From Tunturiibacter empetritectus (GTDB lineage Bacteria; Acidobacteriota; Terriglobia; Terriglobales; Acidobacteriaceae), in contig NZ_JACHDZ010000005.1 in NCBI RefSeq assembly GCF_014201375.1, positions 62,001 to 126,000 of the forward strand: a stretch of DNA of 64,000 bases. The letters run 5' to 3'. A program made the translations under genes and the position numbers. Shown piece after piece: positions 8,745-18,071 of the stretch (within the stretch, counting starts at the first letter, position 1; each line of letters starts with the position of its first letter). The notes beneath the pieces are model-generated. The model saw only the letters and a list, made by a program, of their open reading frames with translations. It was not told the origin of the DNA and searched no databases.

Positions 8745-10535
8745 CTAGCCGCCCAGTTTGTAGCGCGTCTCCGCGAGACGGTAGAGCGGACGCCATACGA
8801 GTCGGTTGATCGTGACCACCATGATGGCCATCACGATGGTGGCGAGCAGCAGGATCTGGAATTGGCCGCTGTCTGTTGCCGCGCTGATCACGGCTCCGAG
8901 GCCAACCGTCTGCAGCGTCTGGTTCTTCAGACGAAAATACTCCGCGATGATGCTGGCGTTCCACGCGCCACCAGAGGCCGTCACCATGCCTGTAATTAAA
9001 AAGGGAAAGATCCCAGGCAGAATGACTGTCTTCCACTTCTGGATGGTGGTGAAGCGGAAGAGCGTCGCAACCTCTTTCAGGTCGGAGGGGATCGCCATTG
9101 CTCCTGCGATCACATTGAACAGGATGTACCACTGCGTTCCCAGCAGCATCAGTGCGATGGAACCGATGTTCATGCTGCCGCCGATACGGATGAGAGCGAG
9201 GAGGATGACGGGGAAGAGTGCAGTTGCGGGAACGGAGGCCGCGATCTGCGCTATGGGCTGTGCGATACGCGCGAGCCGGGGATGGAAGCCGATGGCAACC
9301 CCTGCGGGAATCGTCCACGCGGCTGCAAGAATCAGTGAGATGTTGACTCGCAGGAAGGTAGCCATCGCGCCCTTTAGGATCGTGGCAAACTCGCTTCCAT
9401 GGACCTGCCGCAGAAGGGTCAGTGCCTGCCACGCGGCGTAGAGGACAACACCCGCTGCAACCAGAATAATCAGCCCGCGCAACAGGGTCGATGCGATGCC
9501 CGTCTTCGCTTCCTCGCCACGGACCTTTGTAATTTTTGTCGGGGTGCCGACGGTGCGTTCCTCTGCGAGCCGCCGATAGAGACTCTCTCCGAATGGAACG
9601 ATTGTGTGCTGGCGCAGGCTTTGCAGTCCGCGAGACTGCTGGAGAAGATGCAGCAGAGGCGAGCGCACCCTTGAGCTGCTCTCCACCTGCTCGAATTTGA
9701 ACTTGTCGCTCCATGCGATGACGGGCCGCCAGACAAGCTGGTCGGTCGCAACGATGATCGCAATCATCGTCAGCAGCCCCCACGTGATGGCCGCGTAGTT
9801 TCCTGTGCCTGCCGCGGTCTGCAGATACGATCCCAGTCCAGGAAGCCTGAAGTCGCGTGTGGCCAGGACGAACATCTCGCAGGCCATCAGGAAGAACCAT
9901 CCGCCCGCGACCGACACCATCGAGTTCCAGACCAGCCCGATGGCCGCGTAGGGAAGCTCCAACTGAATGAGCTTTTGCAGGCGCGAGAACTTGTAGATGT
10001 TTGCGGCTTCGGAGAGCTCCCGCGGGATGCTCTTGATGGAGGAGTAAAAGCTGAAGGCCATGTTCCAGACCTGGCCGGTGAAGATCAGCACAATTGCGCC
10101 CATCTCCACGCCGATCTGCCGCGTGGGAAAGAGTGCCACCATCGCCAGCATGACGCCGGGAAGAAAGCTGAGGACCGGAATCGATTGCAGGATGTCGAGG
10201 CCCGCGATCATCAGCGGCTCTACGCGTTTGCTGTATGCGGCGATGTAGCCGTAGCCGATGGCGAAGACCAGGCTCAGCATGTAGGCGAGGCCGATCCGCA
10301 CGACCGAATAGAACGCATACTGCGGCAGCGCGCGCGGGCTCTGCGAGATGACGATCTCCGGCTCAGGATGGCCGAACCAGTAACGCGCGATGACGACGAC
10401 TCCGTAAAAACACGCCAGTCCGATGCCGGCGACGCACAGGTCCAGCACCACCGGCCAGCTGCGCTGCAGCACCTGCGAGCGCGCAAAGGTCTCACGTCCG
10501 CGGATGTTGCTGAAGCTATCCGGCAACTTCATCAT
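8745..10535 (-). CDS. ABC transporter permease, two fused permease domains
   Basis: A 596-residue protein with two copies of the binding-protein-dependent inner-membrane permease module. First half: about residues 70-260, with the EAA-type loop ELSEAANIYKFSRLQKLIQLELPYA. Second half: about 355-590, with the EAA loop DLKEVATLFRFTTIQKWKTVILPG. Both loops resemble nitrate/sulfonate/taurine (SsuC/TauC) permeases, and the fusion would make a complete membrane pore in one chain. The stop/start overlap with the ATPase gene upstream is ATGA, so translation is coupled. No substrate-binding protein is nearby. Substrate unknown. Confidence 0.85.
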   Translation of the reverse strand: MMKLPDSFSNIRGRETFARSQVLQRSWPVVLDLCVAGIGLACFYGVVVIARYWFGHPEPEIVISQSPRALPQYAFYSVVRIGLAYMLSLVFAIGYGYIAAYSKRVEPLMIAGLDILQSIPVLSFLPGVMLAMVALFPTRQIGVEMGAIVLIFTGQVWNMAFSFYSSIKSIPRELSEAANIYKFSRLQKLIQLELPYAAIGLVWNSMVSVAGGWFFLMACEMFVLATRDFRLPGLGSYLQTAAGTGNYAAITWGLLTMIAIIVATDQLVWRPVIAWSDKFKFEQVESSSRVRSPLLHLLQQSRGLQSLRQHTIVPFGESLYRRLAEERTVGTPTKITKVRGEEAKTGIASTLLRGLIILVAAGVVLYAAWQALTLLRQVHGSEFATILKGAMATFLRVNISLILAAAWTIPAGVAIGFHPRLARIAQPIAQIAASVPATALFPVILLALIRIGGSMNIGSIALMLLGTQWYILFNVIAGAMAIPSDLKEVATLFRFTTIQKWKTVILPGIFPFLITGMVTASGGAWNASIIAEYFRLKNQTLQTVGLGAVISAATDSGQFQILLLATIVMAIMVVTINRLVWRPLYRLAETRYKLGG

Positions 10536-11884
10536 GCATCGATCTCCGCTGTGGAGCTTGCATCAGCGTCGTGATGAAGCTTTTCAGACTGGATGAAACG
10601 GCGGCGGGAGGCGTCGAAGTCGAAGAGCTCTGCGTAGCGTCCCCAGTTGATGGCCGTCTCCAACTGGCGGAGAGTCTCGTCTTCGCTGAACTGCTCGTCG
10701 AGCATGTCGTGGAAGAACTCTTCGGGCACGCTGCGGTCGCTCTTGGACTCGATGGCGCGCACGATCTGGCGAAGGAGGAGCACATTTTCGACGGCTGCGG
10801 TGCGAAAGAGCTCTTTTTGGCGCAGGATCTCGGAGTTGGCGTACTCTGCGCCGGTGGGTGTGATCGCGGCGTCGCCTTCTGTAACCGTGAGGAAACCTAA
10901 TAGCTGCGCGGCATCGACGATGGGAAGCAGGTCGTCGATCTGGAAGGCGAGATCGTCGGCGAGACGATAGATGTCGTCCTTGCCGTTGTGGTCGAGCACA
11001 AGCTCCAGCAGACCTGCGATGCCACCGGGTCGTGCGTGCGGGAGCATCTGGTAGTGCATCTGCCTTTGATCGCGCACCGTCTTGCCGGTGGAGGTCTGGG
11101 GGAGGGCCGGCGGCTGGGCGTCAGGCTGCGTCAGCACCTTGTAGATGTAGTCGACCAGTTGCGTGAAGGCGGTCGCCTTACGGTCGCGCGGGTGGGGGAT
11201 CGCGACGCGGAAGTCGGTTCGCACGTGGCCTGGGTTGCGTCCGAGGACGATGATGCGATCGGCCAGCTGGACGGCCTCTTCGATGTTGTGGGTCACGATG
11301 AAGATCGACTGCGTCGGGATGGTTTTGTTCTGCCAGAGCTCCAACAGTTCGCTGCGGAGGTTCTCCGCAGTAAGCACGTCGAGCGCGGAGAAGGGCTCAT
11401 CCATGAACAGGACTTCGGGTTCGACGACAAGCGCGCGCGCGAAGCCGACCCGCTGCCGCATGCCGCCGGAGAGCTCCTTGGGATAGGCAGCCTGGAAGCC
11501 GTCGAGTCCAACCGTGTCGAGAATCTTCATGCCATGCTTGCGACGCTCTGCGGCGTCCATGCCGCGAGCCTTTAGTGGTGCTTCGACGTTCTCGAGAACT
11601 GTGAGCCACGGGAAGAGGGCGAAGCTTTGAAACACGATTGAAACATTGACCTCGGCGGTTGCAATTGGCTTTTCATGCCAGTACACTTCGCCGGCAGAGG
11701 GAGTGGACAGACCGGTTAACATCCGCAGCAGGGTCGACTTTCCCGAGCCGGATGGCCCAAGTAACGCAACAATCTCTCCGGCCGTAATCGACAGGTCGGT
11801 GGGCGAAATTACCTGGATGCGGTTTTCGCTCGGTTGCGCGTAGTATTTTTCAACACGTTCGGCACGAATGATGGCTGGCTGCAT
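10532..11884 (-). CDS. ABC transporter ATPase with C-terminal AAA-associated domain
   Basis: A 450-residue protein. Residues 1-260 are a nitrate/sulfonate-type ATPase: Walker A GPSGSGKST (43-51), signature LSGGMRQ (138-144), Walker B VLFMDEPFSALD and the switch His in THNIEEAV. Residues about 300-430 are a helical winged-helix-like region (MLPHARPGGIAGLLELVL, DDLLPIVDAAQLLGFLTV) that fits the AAA-associated domain family, probably regulatory. It drives the fused permease that follows. A 169-bp gap separates it from the divergent response regulator. Confidence 0.88.
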   Translation of the reverse strand: MQPAIIRAERVEKYYAQPSENRIQVISPTDLSITAGEIVALLGPSGSGKSTLLRMLTGLSTPSAGEVYWHEKPIATAEVNVSIVFQSFALFPWLTVLENVEAPLKARGMDAAERRKHGMKILDTVGLDGFQAAYPKELSGGMRQRVGFARALVVEPEVLFMDEPFSALDVLTAENLRSELLELWQNKTIPTQSIFIVTHNIEEAVQLADRIIVLGRNPGHVRTDFRVAIPHPRDRKATAFTQLVDYIYKVLTQPDAQPPALPQTSTGKTVRDQRQMHYQMLPHARPGGIAGLLELVLDHNGKDDIYRLADDLAFQIDDLLPIVDAAQLLGFLTVTEGDAAITPTGAEYANSEILRQKELFRTAAVENVLLLRQIVRAIESKSDRSVPEEFFHDMLDEQFSEDETLRQLETAINWGRYAELFDFDASRRRFIQSEKLHHDADASSTAEIDA

Positions 11885-12052
11885 AGGAAATTGAGTGGTA
11901 CTGGATGCGGCGATTGAATTTGTGGCGGTTTGTTAGTCAACCACCTCTGCGCTCAGCGTATCATTACTAGGTGGGCGAAATATAAATCCGCCGCCTGCGT
12001 ACGACACATTTAGAACTGAACTTTGAACCTTCTACTTTTGGGGAAACTTAGC

Positions 12053-12436
12053 ATGGCAGATTTAAGCTCTACCGCAACACCCAAGCCCAAGGTACTGGTC
12101 GCTGACGACGAGCAGGTGATTGCGAATACTCTGGCGATAATTCTCAACCAGGCAGGCTTTGAGGCGCGTGCCGTCTTCAGCGGCGAGAAGGCCGTCGAGT
12201 TACTCGATAGCTTTCAGCCCGATATGCTCATCAGCGACGTCATCATGACCGGAATGACTGGCATCGAAGCGGCCATCATCACGCGCAGCAAACTGCCGAA
12301 GTGCAAGATCCTTCTCTTTTCTGGCCAGGCCGCTACTGCGGATCTGCTCGAAAAGTCTCGTGCGCAAGGTCACGAGTTCGAGATCCTCGCCAAACCCGTT
12401 CATCCGACCGATCTTCTCGCAAAACTACGCGGATAG
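12053..12436 (+). CDS. Single-domain response regulator
   Basis: A 127-residue receiver domain without an output domain. It has the acidic pair D18-D19 (LVADDEQV), the phospho-acceptor near D62 (MLISDVIMTGMTG), Ser in LLFSGQA and the conserved Lys in ILAKPVHPTDLL. The ATG at 12053 is chosen over one 30 nt upstream because GGGGAA lies at fair spacing. No histidine kinase is next to it, so its partner is unknown. It sits between the ABC transporter and the exopolysaccharide locus. Confidence 0.88.
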   Translation: MADLSSTATPKPKVLVADDEQVIANTLAIILNQAGFEARAVFSGEKAVELLDSFQPDMLISDVIMTGMTGIEAAIITRSKLPKCKILLFSGQAATADLLEKSRAQGHEFEILAKPVHPTDLLAKLRG

Positions 12437-12555
12437 CTTCTCAGGCCGCCTCAACACGAACGATGAAAACAGCGGGACTTCGGTCCTGCTTTTCTCTGCC
12501 TCCTGCTTTTTCTTTGCTACCTGCTTTTCTCAGCTACAAGGAGCAGCCAACTGCA

Positions 12556-13167
12556 TCAGGCATCGTTGGAAGAAGCGACAGGGAACTGACGGCGCTCCTT
12601 CACTTTGACCGCGGGCACTCCAGCGTATACAGTCCAGGCCTCGAGGCTTCGCGTGGCAACCGAACCCAGCCCAAGCACCGCTCCCTCCCCCATATTCACT
12701 CCCGGCGCGACCGAGGCTCGGGCGCAGACCCAGGCGTACGCCCCGATATGGATCGCATATGCAATCAATGGAAAAGCCGGATCGTCGTAGTCGTGGGTCG
12801 CCCCGCAGACGTACGCTTCCTGAGACAAAATCGCGTGCGACCCCAGTGTGACCGGAGCGGGGTTATAGATCTCAACGCCATCTCCCGCGGTCACCTGATC
12901 GGCACAGATCAGATTCCACGGAGCCCACACTTTGGAGCGCGGATAAAAGTGGCAGTTCGGGCCCATCTTCGCCCCGAAAAGACGAAGCAAAAACACTCTC
13001 CAGGAATGTAACGGTCTTGGTGACATTCTATAAAAAAGAGCCCAGCAGAGGTTCCAATTCAGCCGCCTCAGACGGTCTCGCAGCGAAAAGGCCGGACGCA
13101 GATAGGGGTCCCCCGCCGTCTCCGCCGGGATATGGTCTGCCGCGTTGTAATGAATCTGCTTGGGCAT
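12556..13167 (-). CDS. WcaF-like exopolysaccharide acetyltransferase
   Basis: A 203-residue left-handed beta-helix acyltransferase. The N-terminal helical part (RDRLRRLNWNLCWALFYRMSPRP) and hexapeptide repeats (AKMGPNCHFYPRSKVW, through SVAPGVNMGEGAVLGLGSV and AGVPAVKVK) match the WcaF/putative colanic-acid acetyltransferase group. It should O-acetylate a sugar using acetyl-CoA in the cytoplasm. It is the last gene of the minus-strand polysaccharide run, 9 nt after the glycosyltransferase gene. The acceptor sugar cannot be told from sequence. Confidence 0.85.
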   Translation of the reverse strand: MPKQIHYNAADHIPAETAGDPYLRPAFSLRDRLRRLNWNLCWALFYRMSPRPLHSWRVFLLRLFGAKMGPNCHFYPRSKVWAPWNLICADQVTAGDGVEIYNPAPVTLGSHAILSQEAYVCGATHDYDDPAFPLIAYAIHIGAYAWVCARASVAPGVNMGEGAVLGLGSVATRSLEAWTVYAGVPAVKVKERRQFPVASSNDA

Positions 13168-13176
13168 CGCGCCTGC

Positions 13177-14352
13177 CTACTCCGAATCCACGGCAGTGGG
13201 AGTAAGAACCGTAGCTGTTCCAAATAGCCGGATGATCGCCTTCGCGTTCTCGCGCATATCGTAACGGCGATGGAAACACTGATACGCCAGCTCCGCCATA
13301 CGCTGCCGCTCTGCGACGGTCATCCCGATCCATCCCTTCAGCAACTTCAAGGTGCCGTCGGGAGTGTCCAGCTCCATCAGACCAGCGCCGTCCTCCGCAA
13401 TCTCTTCTGCGATGTTCACCTTGTCGGCCAGCAGAACGGGCTTTCCGCAAGCCAGCGCCTCGGCGACTGCAATGCCGAAGTTCTCCTGGTGCGAAGGCAG
13501 GATGAAAGCCTCCGACCCGTAAAACGCTCCCCACTTCGCATCGCCGGTCACCATCCCCGGCCAGAAGACGCGGTCCTTAATCCCCAGGTTCGCCGCAGTC
13601 GCCTTCAACTTTGCGCTCCACTGCTGCTGGTCGGGCCCCGCCATCACCAGGTAAAGATCCGGATCGTCAGCCGCAACCTTGGCGAACGCGTCGATCAGCA
13701 TATCGCAGCCCTTTTTACGATGAATGCGCCCGAGAAAGACAAGATATCGCTTCCCCTTTGCTTCAGGGCACTTCGCAAAAAAGGCACGCTTCTGAACCTC
13801 GGGATCGCCATTTGGCCCGCTCGCACCATAGGGCACCACATAGGCGTTCCAACGGTGCAGCCAGAAGCTCTGCTCCGCCAGCCGCTTCTCAGCCTTTGAG
13901 GTAAAAAGCACCCGATAGGCCCCGCGCAAAATCCAGTACTCGGCGGGAATCCAGTACAGCCACTTCTTGATGTGCTTCAACGGAAAGGCGTGCTTGAAGT
14001 AAGGGTCCAGCATGCCGTGCGTGAAGACGACATAAGGGGTATTGCCTGCCAGTGTTCGCCACGCCGCGTAGCCGCAGTACTGCCAAAGGCCATTCACCAC
14101 CACACCGTCGAAGCGATGACGATTATCTCTCAACCAGGGCAGCAGCTTGGAGTTGAAGCCATAGGTCGTATTGGTAGGACCTAACGCATGGACTGGAAAC
14201 CCGACATCGTTGAGGTATGGCGCTGACGGATCGTCGAGCGTAACCACCTCGCCGGTATAGCCGATGGGTCCGTAACTGAGCAGAACCCGGACCGACTCTG
14301 TAGGGCCGCCTGCCTCAGGGTTCAGTGTTCCAATGATGTGCAGAATCCGCAT
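13177..14352 (-). CDS. Glycosyltransferase, GT4-like (GT-B fold)
   Basis: A 391-residue GT-B enzyme. The N-terminal domain starts MRILHIIGTLNPEAGGPTES, the glycine-rich acceptor loop. The nucleotide-sugar domain starts about 210 (RYLVFLGRIHRKKGCDMLIDAF) and carries the E-x7-E-type motif in SHQENFGIAVAEALACGKPVL. It probably adds a sugar in building the repeat unit on the inner face of the membrane. Sequence differs clearly from the two neighbouring glycosyltransferases. A 62-nt gap separates it from the next upstream gene. Confidence 0.88.
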   Translation of the reverse strand: MRILHIIGTLNPEAGGPTESVRVLLSYGPIGYTGEVVTLDDPSAPYLNDVGFPVHALGPTNTTYGFNSKLLPWLRDNRHRFDGVVVNGLWQYCGYAAWRTLAGNTPYVVFTHGMLDPYFKHAFPLKHIKKWLYWIPAEYWILRGAYRVLFTSKAEKRLAEQSFWLHRWNAYVVPYGASGPNGDPEVQKRAFFAKCPEAKGKRYLVFLGRIHRKKGCDMLIDAFAKVAADDPDLYLVMAGPDQQQWSAKLKATAANLGIKDRVFWPGMVTGDAKWGAFYGSEAFILPSHQENFGIAVAEALACGKPVLLADKVNIAEEIAEDGAGLMELDTPDGTLKLLKGWIGMTVAERQRMAELAYQCFHRRYDMRENAKAIIRLFGTATVLTPTAVDSE

Positions 14353-14414
14353 AATTCTTCGACTATCAACTGTTAAGCATAGCAGCAGAGGTTGTCCTCA
14401 AAAATCGCTTGCAC

Positions 14415-15680
14415 TTAAGTTGTAGTCACGTCGACAACCTTCCTGGTCACGGCCGCGATCGCTCGGCGAAGACCGATCCTATCCTCCTCATAACTCCATC
14501 CCGAGATTCTGTTCAGACCACGTTGTCCCATGATCCTCGCTGTCTCCGGGCTTGCGAGAACTCGTTGCAGCGCCTCCGTCAGCGCGACCACGTTGCCCAC
14601 CGGAAACACACAACCTTCGACACCATCGGTCACCAGATCGGGTTGGCAACCTACGTCATCGGAGAGGATCACGGCGCGCCCCGAGTTCATCACCTCGTTC
14701 ACGACCAACCCCCAGGGCTCGTCCTGCGAGGGCAAGACAAAGACTGTGGCGAGACTAAAAAAACCTGGCAGCTCCGATTGATTGCGAAAGCCGCAAAAAC
14801 GAACTCCACTGGCGCCGTTCTCGGAGACACGCCTCTCCAACGCCACCCGTTCCTCGCCATCCCCCACGATCACGAGGTAGGGAACCGGCTCGGTTCCAGC
14901 TTCAGAACAAAAATTGAGATAAGCCTCGAGCAGATCTTCGCATCGCTTCCGTCGCTGCAGCTTTGAGGCAAACAAAATGACGGGGCGGGAGGCGTCAAGG
15001 CCAAGCTCCCGCAACAGATCATCTCGCCGCAGATCAGCCTCTCGGCTGCGACTCTGAAAGTAGTTATTGTCCACCGCATACGGCATCGGGAACTGCGGAA
15101 GCTCCTCGCCCAGAGCGTGACGCCAGTACGCAGTATTCAAACTCCCAATAGGCAGCACTCCGTCGACGAGTAGCTTCAATCCACTGAAGTAAAAGCGCTT
15201 CGCAATCTGCTTCAGAAAACCGATCTGCTTTCTTCCAAGACGCGACTCCGCACGAAGCAGTACCGGAATCCCAAGCGCCTTGGCCACCAACATTGCCTGC
15301 AGCGCGTTCAGCGTTGAGTAGCCATGAACCCAAAGCACGTCAAATCCGCGCTCCTCTTTGCGCCCTCGAAGCCGGCTGAAGATGCCGTAGTTCAACTGGC
15401 TCGTCGGCCCGGTTCGCCTCTTATCCCATATCGCCGGGAGAAACTCGTAACGATAGCCGTCAAGCAGAGGCACATCCCACTTCACGTCCACGCCAAATCC
15501 CTTGTCGACATACTCCTGCACCGAGAAGTTCGAAGCAAAGAAAACGGTCAGTTCAATATCGGGCTCCTGTGCGATTCGCCGCAGCAACGGGGCCTGGTAC
15601 TGGATGGGATGGCTCACAAGGTAGGCCACCTTCACCTTCTTCTTCGTGTTGCTCTCTCGGCTTGGGTCAGGAGATCTCAT
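14415..15680 (-). CDS. Glycosyltransferase, GT4-like (copy 2 of a tandem pair)
   Basis: A 421-residue GT-B enzyme, closely similar throughout to the next gene upstream: both share AYLVSHPIQYQAPLLRRIA, GFGVDVKWDVPLLDGY (or EGY), AKALGIPVL and MPYAVDNNYF (or NDYF). The C-terminal domain contains ILFASKLQRRKRCEDLLEA and DEPWGLVVNEVMNSGRAVI with the donor-binding Glu residues. Tandem duplication with divergence suggests two successive transfers in one repeat unit, but donors are unknown. The gap to the paralogue is 14 nt. Confidence 0.88.
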   Translation of the reverse strand: MRSPDPSRESNTKKKVKVAYLVSHPIQYQAPLLRRIAQEPDIELTVFFASNFSVQEYVDKGFGVDVKWDVPLLDGYRYEFLPAIWDKRRTGPTSQLNYGIFSRLRGRKEERGFDVLWVHGYSTLNALQAMLVAKALGIPVLLRAESRLGRKQIGFLKQIAKRFYFSGLKLLVDGVLPIGSLNTAYWRHALGEELPQFPMPYAVDNNYFQSRSREADLRRDDLLRELGLDASRPVILFASKLQRRKRCEDLLEAYLNFCSEAGTEPVPYLVIVGDGEERVALERRVSENGASGVRFCGFRNQSELPGFFSLATVFVLPSQDEPWGLVVNEVMNSGRAVILSDDVGCQPDLVTDGVEGCVFPVGNVVALTEALQRVLASPETARIMGQRGLNRISGWSYEEDRIGLRRAIAAVTRKVVDVTTT

Positions 15681-15694
15681 GGCGGCGGCCAGCG

Positions 15695-17008
15695 CTAGGC
15701 GATGATCCTTCGTGTCAGTTGCGCGATGGCCTGGCGCAGCGCCTGAATGTCCTCTTCAAAGCTCCAGGCGTTGATTCGGTCGAGTGCGCGCTGACCCATC
15801 TGCGCCGCGGACTCCGGCGTTGCCAGCACGCGTCGCAGCGCCTCGGCGAGCGCGCTCACATTTCGCACGGGGAACACATATCCTTCCACGCCATCCGTCA
15901 CCAGATCGGGTTGACACCCGATATCGTCGGACAGGATCACCGCACGTCCGGCGTTCATCGCCTCATTCACCACCAACCCCCAGGGCTCATGGCGGGCGGG
16001 CAGGACAAATACGCTTGCGAGATCAAAGAACCTCGGCAGCTCCGACTGATTGCGAAACCCGCAGAATCGAACGTCCATCAATCCGCGCGATTTGGCCTGT
16101 TCTTCGAGTGCGGCTCGCTCCTCTCCATCGCCAACGATCAGCAGATAAGGGCGTGGCCGGTCCGTCTCGTCGTTGATCAAACTCTCATACGCGTCGATCA
16201 GATCGGAGCAGTGTTTGCGCTGCTGCAGTTTTGAGGCGAATAGGATGATTGGTCTTCCGGGATCAAGGCCAAGCTCTCTGCGGAAGGCGTCGCGCGTCGT
16301 AGCAGCCTCCTGGCTTCGTCGCTGGAAGTAATCATTGTCCACGGCATAGGGCATCAGAAATAATGGCACGTCGTCACCCAGATAGTGCCGCCAGTACTCG
16401 ATATTCAACGTGCCGACAGGCAGCACTCCATCCACCATGTTCTTCAGAAACTGAAAGAAGAGCGTCTTCAGAAGAAGCTTCGGGCCACTCCGTGCGCGGT
16501 CACGCAGCCACATGTCGGCGCGCACCAGCACGGGGATTCCCAGCGCCTTCGCAGCCACCATTCCGTGCAGCGCATTCACCATGTTGTAGCCATGGGTCCA
16601 TAGCAGATCGAAGCCGGGCTCTCCATTGCGGCCGCGAAGTTCGCTGAAGATGCCGTAGTTCAGCGGGGTGGTCACCGTCTGCGTGCCATCGTCACGGATC
16701 ACCGGCAGAAATTTATGGCGGTATCCCTCGAGCAGCGGAACGTCCCACTTCACATCCACGCCGAAGCCTTCATCCTGGTAGCTGCGTACCGAAAAATCCG
16801 AGCCAAAGAAGACAGTTAGGTCGATGTCCGGCTCCTGCGCGATGCGGCGCAACAGCGGAGCCTGATACTGGATAGGATGGCTCACCAGATAGGCCAGCCT
16901 CACTCTCTTCTTCAAGCCTTTTCCAACGTCCGACGAGGGTAAAACCATATCTTGTAGGTTCTCAGGCGAAGCCCGGTCGATGCGTTCTTGACTACTGTTG
17001 AATGGCAA
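15695..17008 (-). CDS. Glycosyltransferase, GT4-like (copy 1 of a tandem pair)
   Basis: A 437-residue paralogue of the following gene. It carries 20 or so extra N-terminal residues before KRVRLAYLVSHPIQYQ. Donor domain: ILFASKLQQRKHCSDLIDAY and RHEPWGLVVNEAMNAGRAVI. Its start overlaps the end of the SLBB gene by 17 nt, so the two are translationally linked. Together with the kinase and export genes it forms one minus-strand operon of six genes (20.3 to 12.6 kb). Confidence 0.88.
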   Translation of the reverse strand: MPFNSSQERIDRASPENLQDMVLPSSDVGKGLKKRVRLAYLVSHPIQYQAPLLRRIAQEPDIDLTVFFGSDFSVRSYQDEGFGVDVKWDVPLLEGYRHKFLPVIRDDGTQTVTTPLNYGIFSELRGRNGEPGFDLLWTHGYNMVNALHGMVAAKALGIPVLVRADMWLRDRARSGPKLLLKTLFFQFLKNMVDGVLPVGTLNIEYWRHYLGDDVPLFLMPYAVDNDYFQRRSQEAATTRDAFRRELGLDPGRPIILFASKLQQRKHCSDLIDAYESLINDETDRPRPYLLIVGDGEERAALEEQAKSRGLMDVRFCGFRNQSELPRFFDLASVFVLPARHEPWGLVVNEAMNAGRAVILSDDIGCQPDLVTDGVEGYVFPVRNVSALAEALRRVLATPESAAQMGQRALDRINAWSFEEDIQALRQAIAQLTRRIIA

Positions 17009-18071
17009 TAATCAGGATCGAAATGATTCCCAGCAGCGTACCGATGCCGCCATTCTTGATCGCTGATTTCATCGGACTGGACGGCAGGAATACGATGTCT
17101 TCGGCCTGCAGGACAGGATCCGGAACCTTACCGTTGATCACCTTGGTGATATCGACGCGAACCACCTGTCGGGTGGTGCCTGTCGTGCGAATGATTCTTA
17201 GGTCGTTGAATCTGCCTTCAAAACCCGGGCCGCCTGCAAGGGCTGCCACCTTCATCAGAGTGATAGGAGAGTTTTGTTGTAGCGGGATCGCTCCCTGAAC
17301 CTTGAAGGCGCCCAGCAGATAGACCACGCCAACCCGTGGAACGATGATCGTATCGCGCGGAAAGATGGGGATGTTGATCAGCGCACTCTTCGCGGGATCG
17401 GTGCCAAGGTCGATGACGATCGGCTCCGCTGCGCCGTAACGATTGATCGTGATGACATGGCTTGCGGTCGACGGCAGTCCTCCACCTCCACCCACAACGG
17501 TTGTTGCGCCGCCACCCCCCCCTCCTCCTCCCGCAGCCGCCAGTACATCAAACAGGCGGCGCTGGCCAATTACCGGCACGATCCCTTTCACTTCGCCGAT
17601 AAGGGTAACGATCTGATTTGGAGATTCCGTAATCTGAATCGACACCTGAGGATCACGATACATGCCGGCAGCCACCAGTTTCTGCGCGATCAGATTCTGG
17701 GCCTGATGAACGGTAAGGTCGTTCACCACTACACTCCCAATCAGAGGCAGTTGAACGGTGCCGTCAAGACCGATCCGCACGATCGGAGTGTAGTCCGGGT
17801 TTCCGTATATCCGTATGGAGAGCACGTCCCCGATTCCAAGATAGGCGTCGCGGCCGGCAGGGAACAGAATTGCAGGATCGGTGGTGATCGTGATCGGGGG
17901 ATTCACCTCGGCCGTGATCCCGAGCGCCGGTCCGCTGAACTGCGCCTCCGCGAAGCGGCCGCAGAGAGCCATCAGAAGAAAAACAGCGGAAGCAAGCCAG
18001 ACCTTGCGACAGTCAATTTGATTCACGTGCTTCTCGGCTCCTGTCCGGAGACCTTCCCGTCTCTGTCTCAT
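16992..18071 (-). CDS. Polysaccharide export protein with SLBB domains (Wza-like)
   Basis: A 359-residue exported protein. The start ATG overlaps the stop of the kinase gene (ATGA), preferred over a longer frame inside that gene; a GTG 45 nt on is an alternative. The signal segment is VWLASAVFLLMALCGRFAEAQ. Poly_export domain: YLGIGDVLSIRIYGNPDYT to VSIQITESPNQIVTLIGEVK (about 75-180). SLBB-like repeats follow (VGVVYLLGAFKVQGAIPL). A glycine run in AAGGGGGGGG and GGGGGLP is unusual. The C-terminus has a hydrophobic helix (TLLGIISILIIAI). Its expected role is in the outer-membrane channel for the polymer. Confidence 0.88.
   Translation of the reverse strand: MRQRREGLRTGAEKHVNQIDCRKVWLASAVFLLMALCGRFAEAQFSGPALGITAEVNPPITITTDPAILFPAGRDAYLGIGDVLSIRIYGNPDYTPIVRIGLDGTVQLPLIGSVVVNDLTVHQAQNLIAQKLVAAGMYRDPQVSIQITESPNQIVTLIGEVKGIVPVIGQRRLFDVLAAAGGGGGGGGATTVVGGGGGLPSTASHVITINRYGAAEPIVIDLGTDPAKSALINIPIFPRDTIIVPRVGVVYLLGAFKVQGAIPLQQNSPITLMKVAALAGGPGFEGRFNDLRIIRTTGTTRQVVRVDITKVINGKVPDPVLQAEDIVFLPSSPMKSAIKNGGIGTLLGIISILIIAIQQ

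Noticed and set aside
8683-9900. A frameshifted permease read in another frame over 8.7-9.9 kb
   Set aside because: The main frame gives a continuous two-domain permease; the alternative frame is Arg/Ser/His-rich and has no hydrophobic helices.
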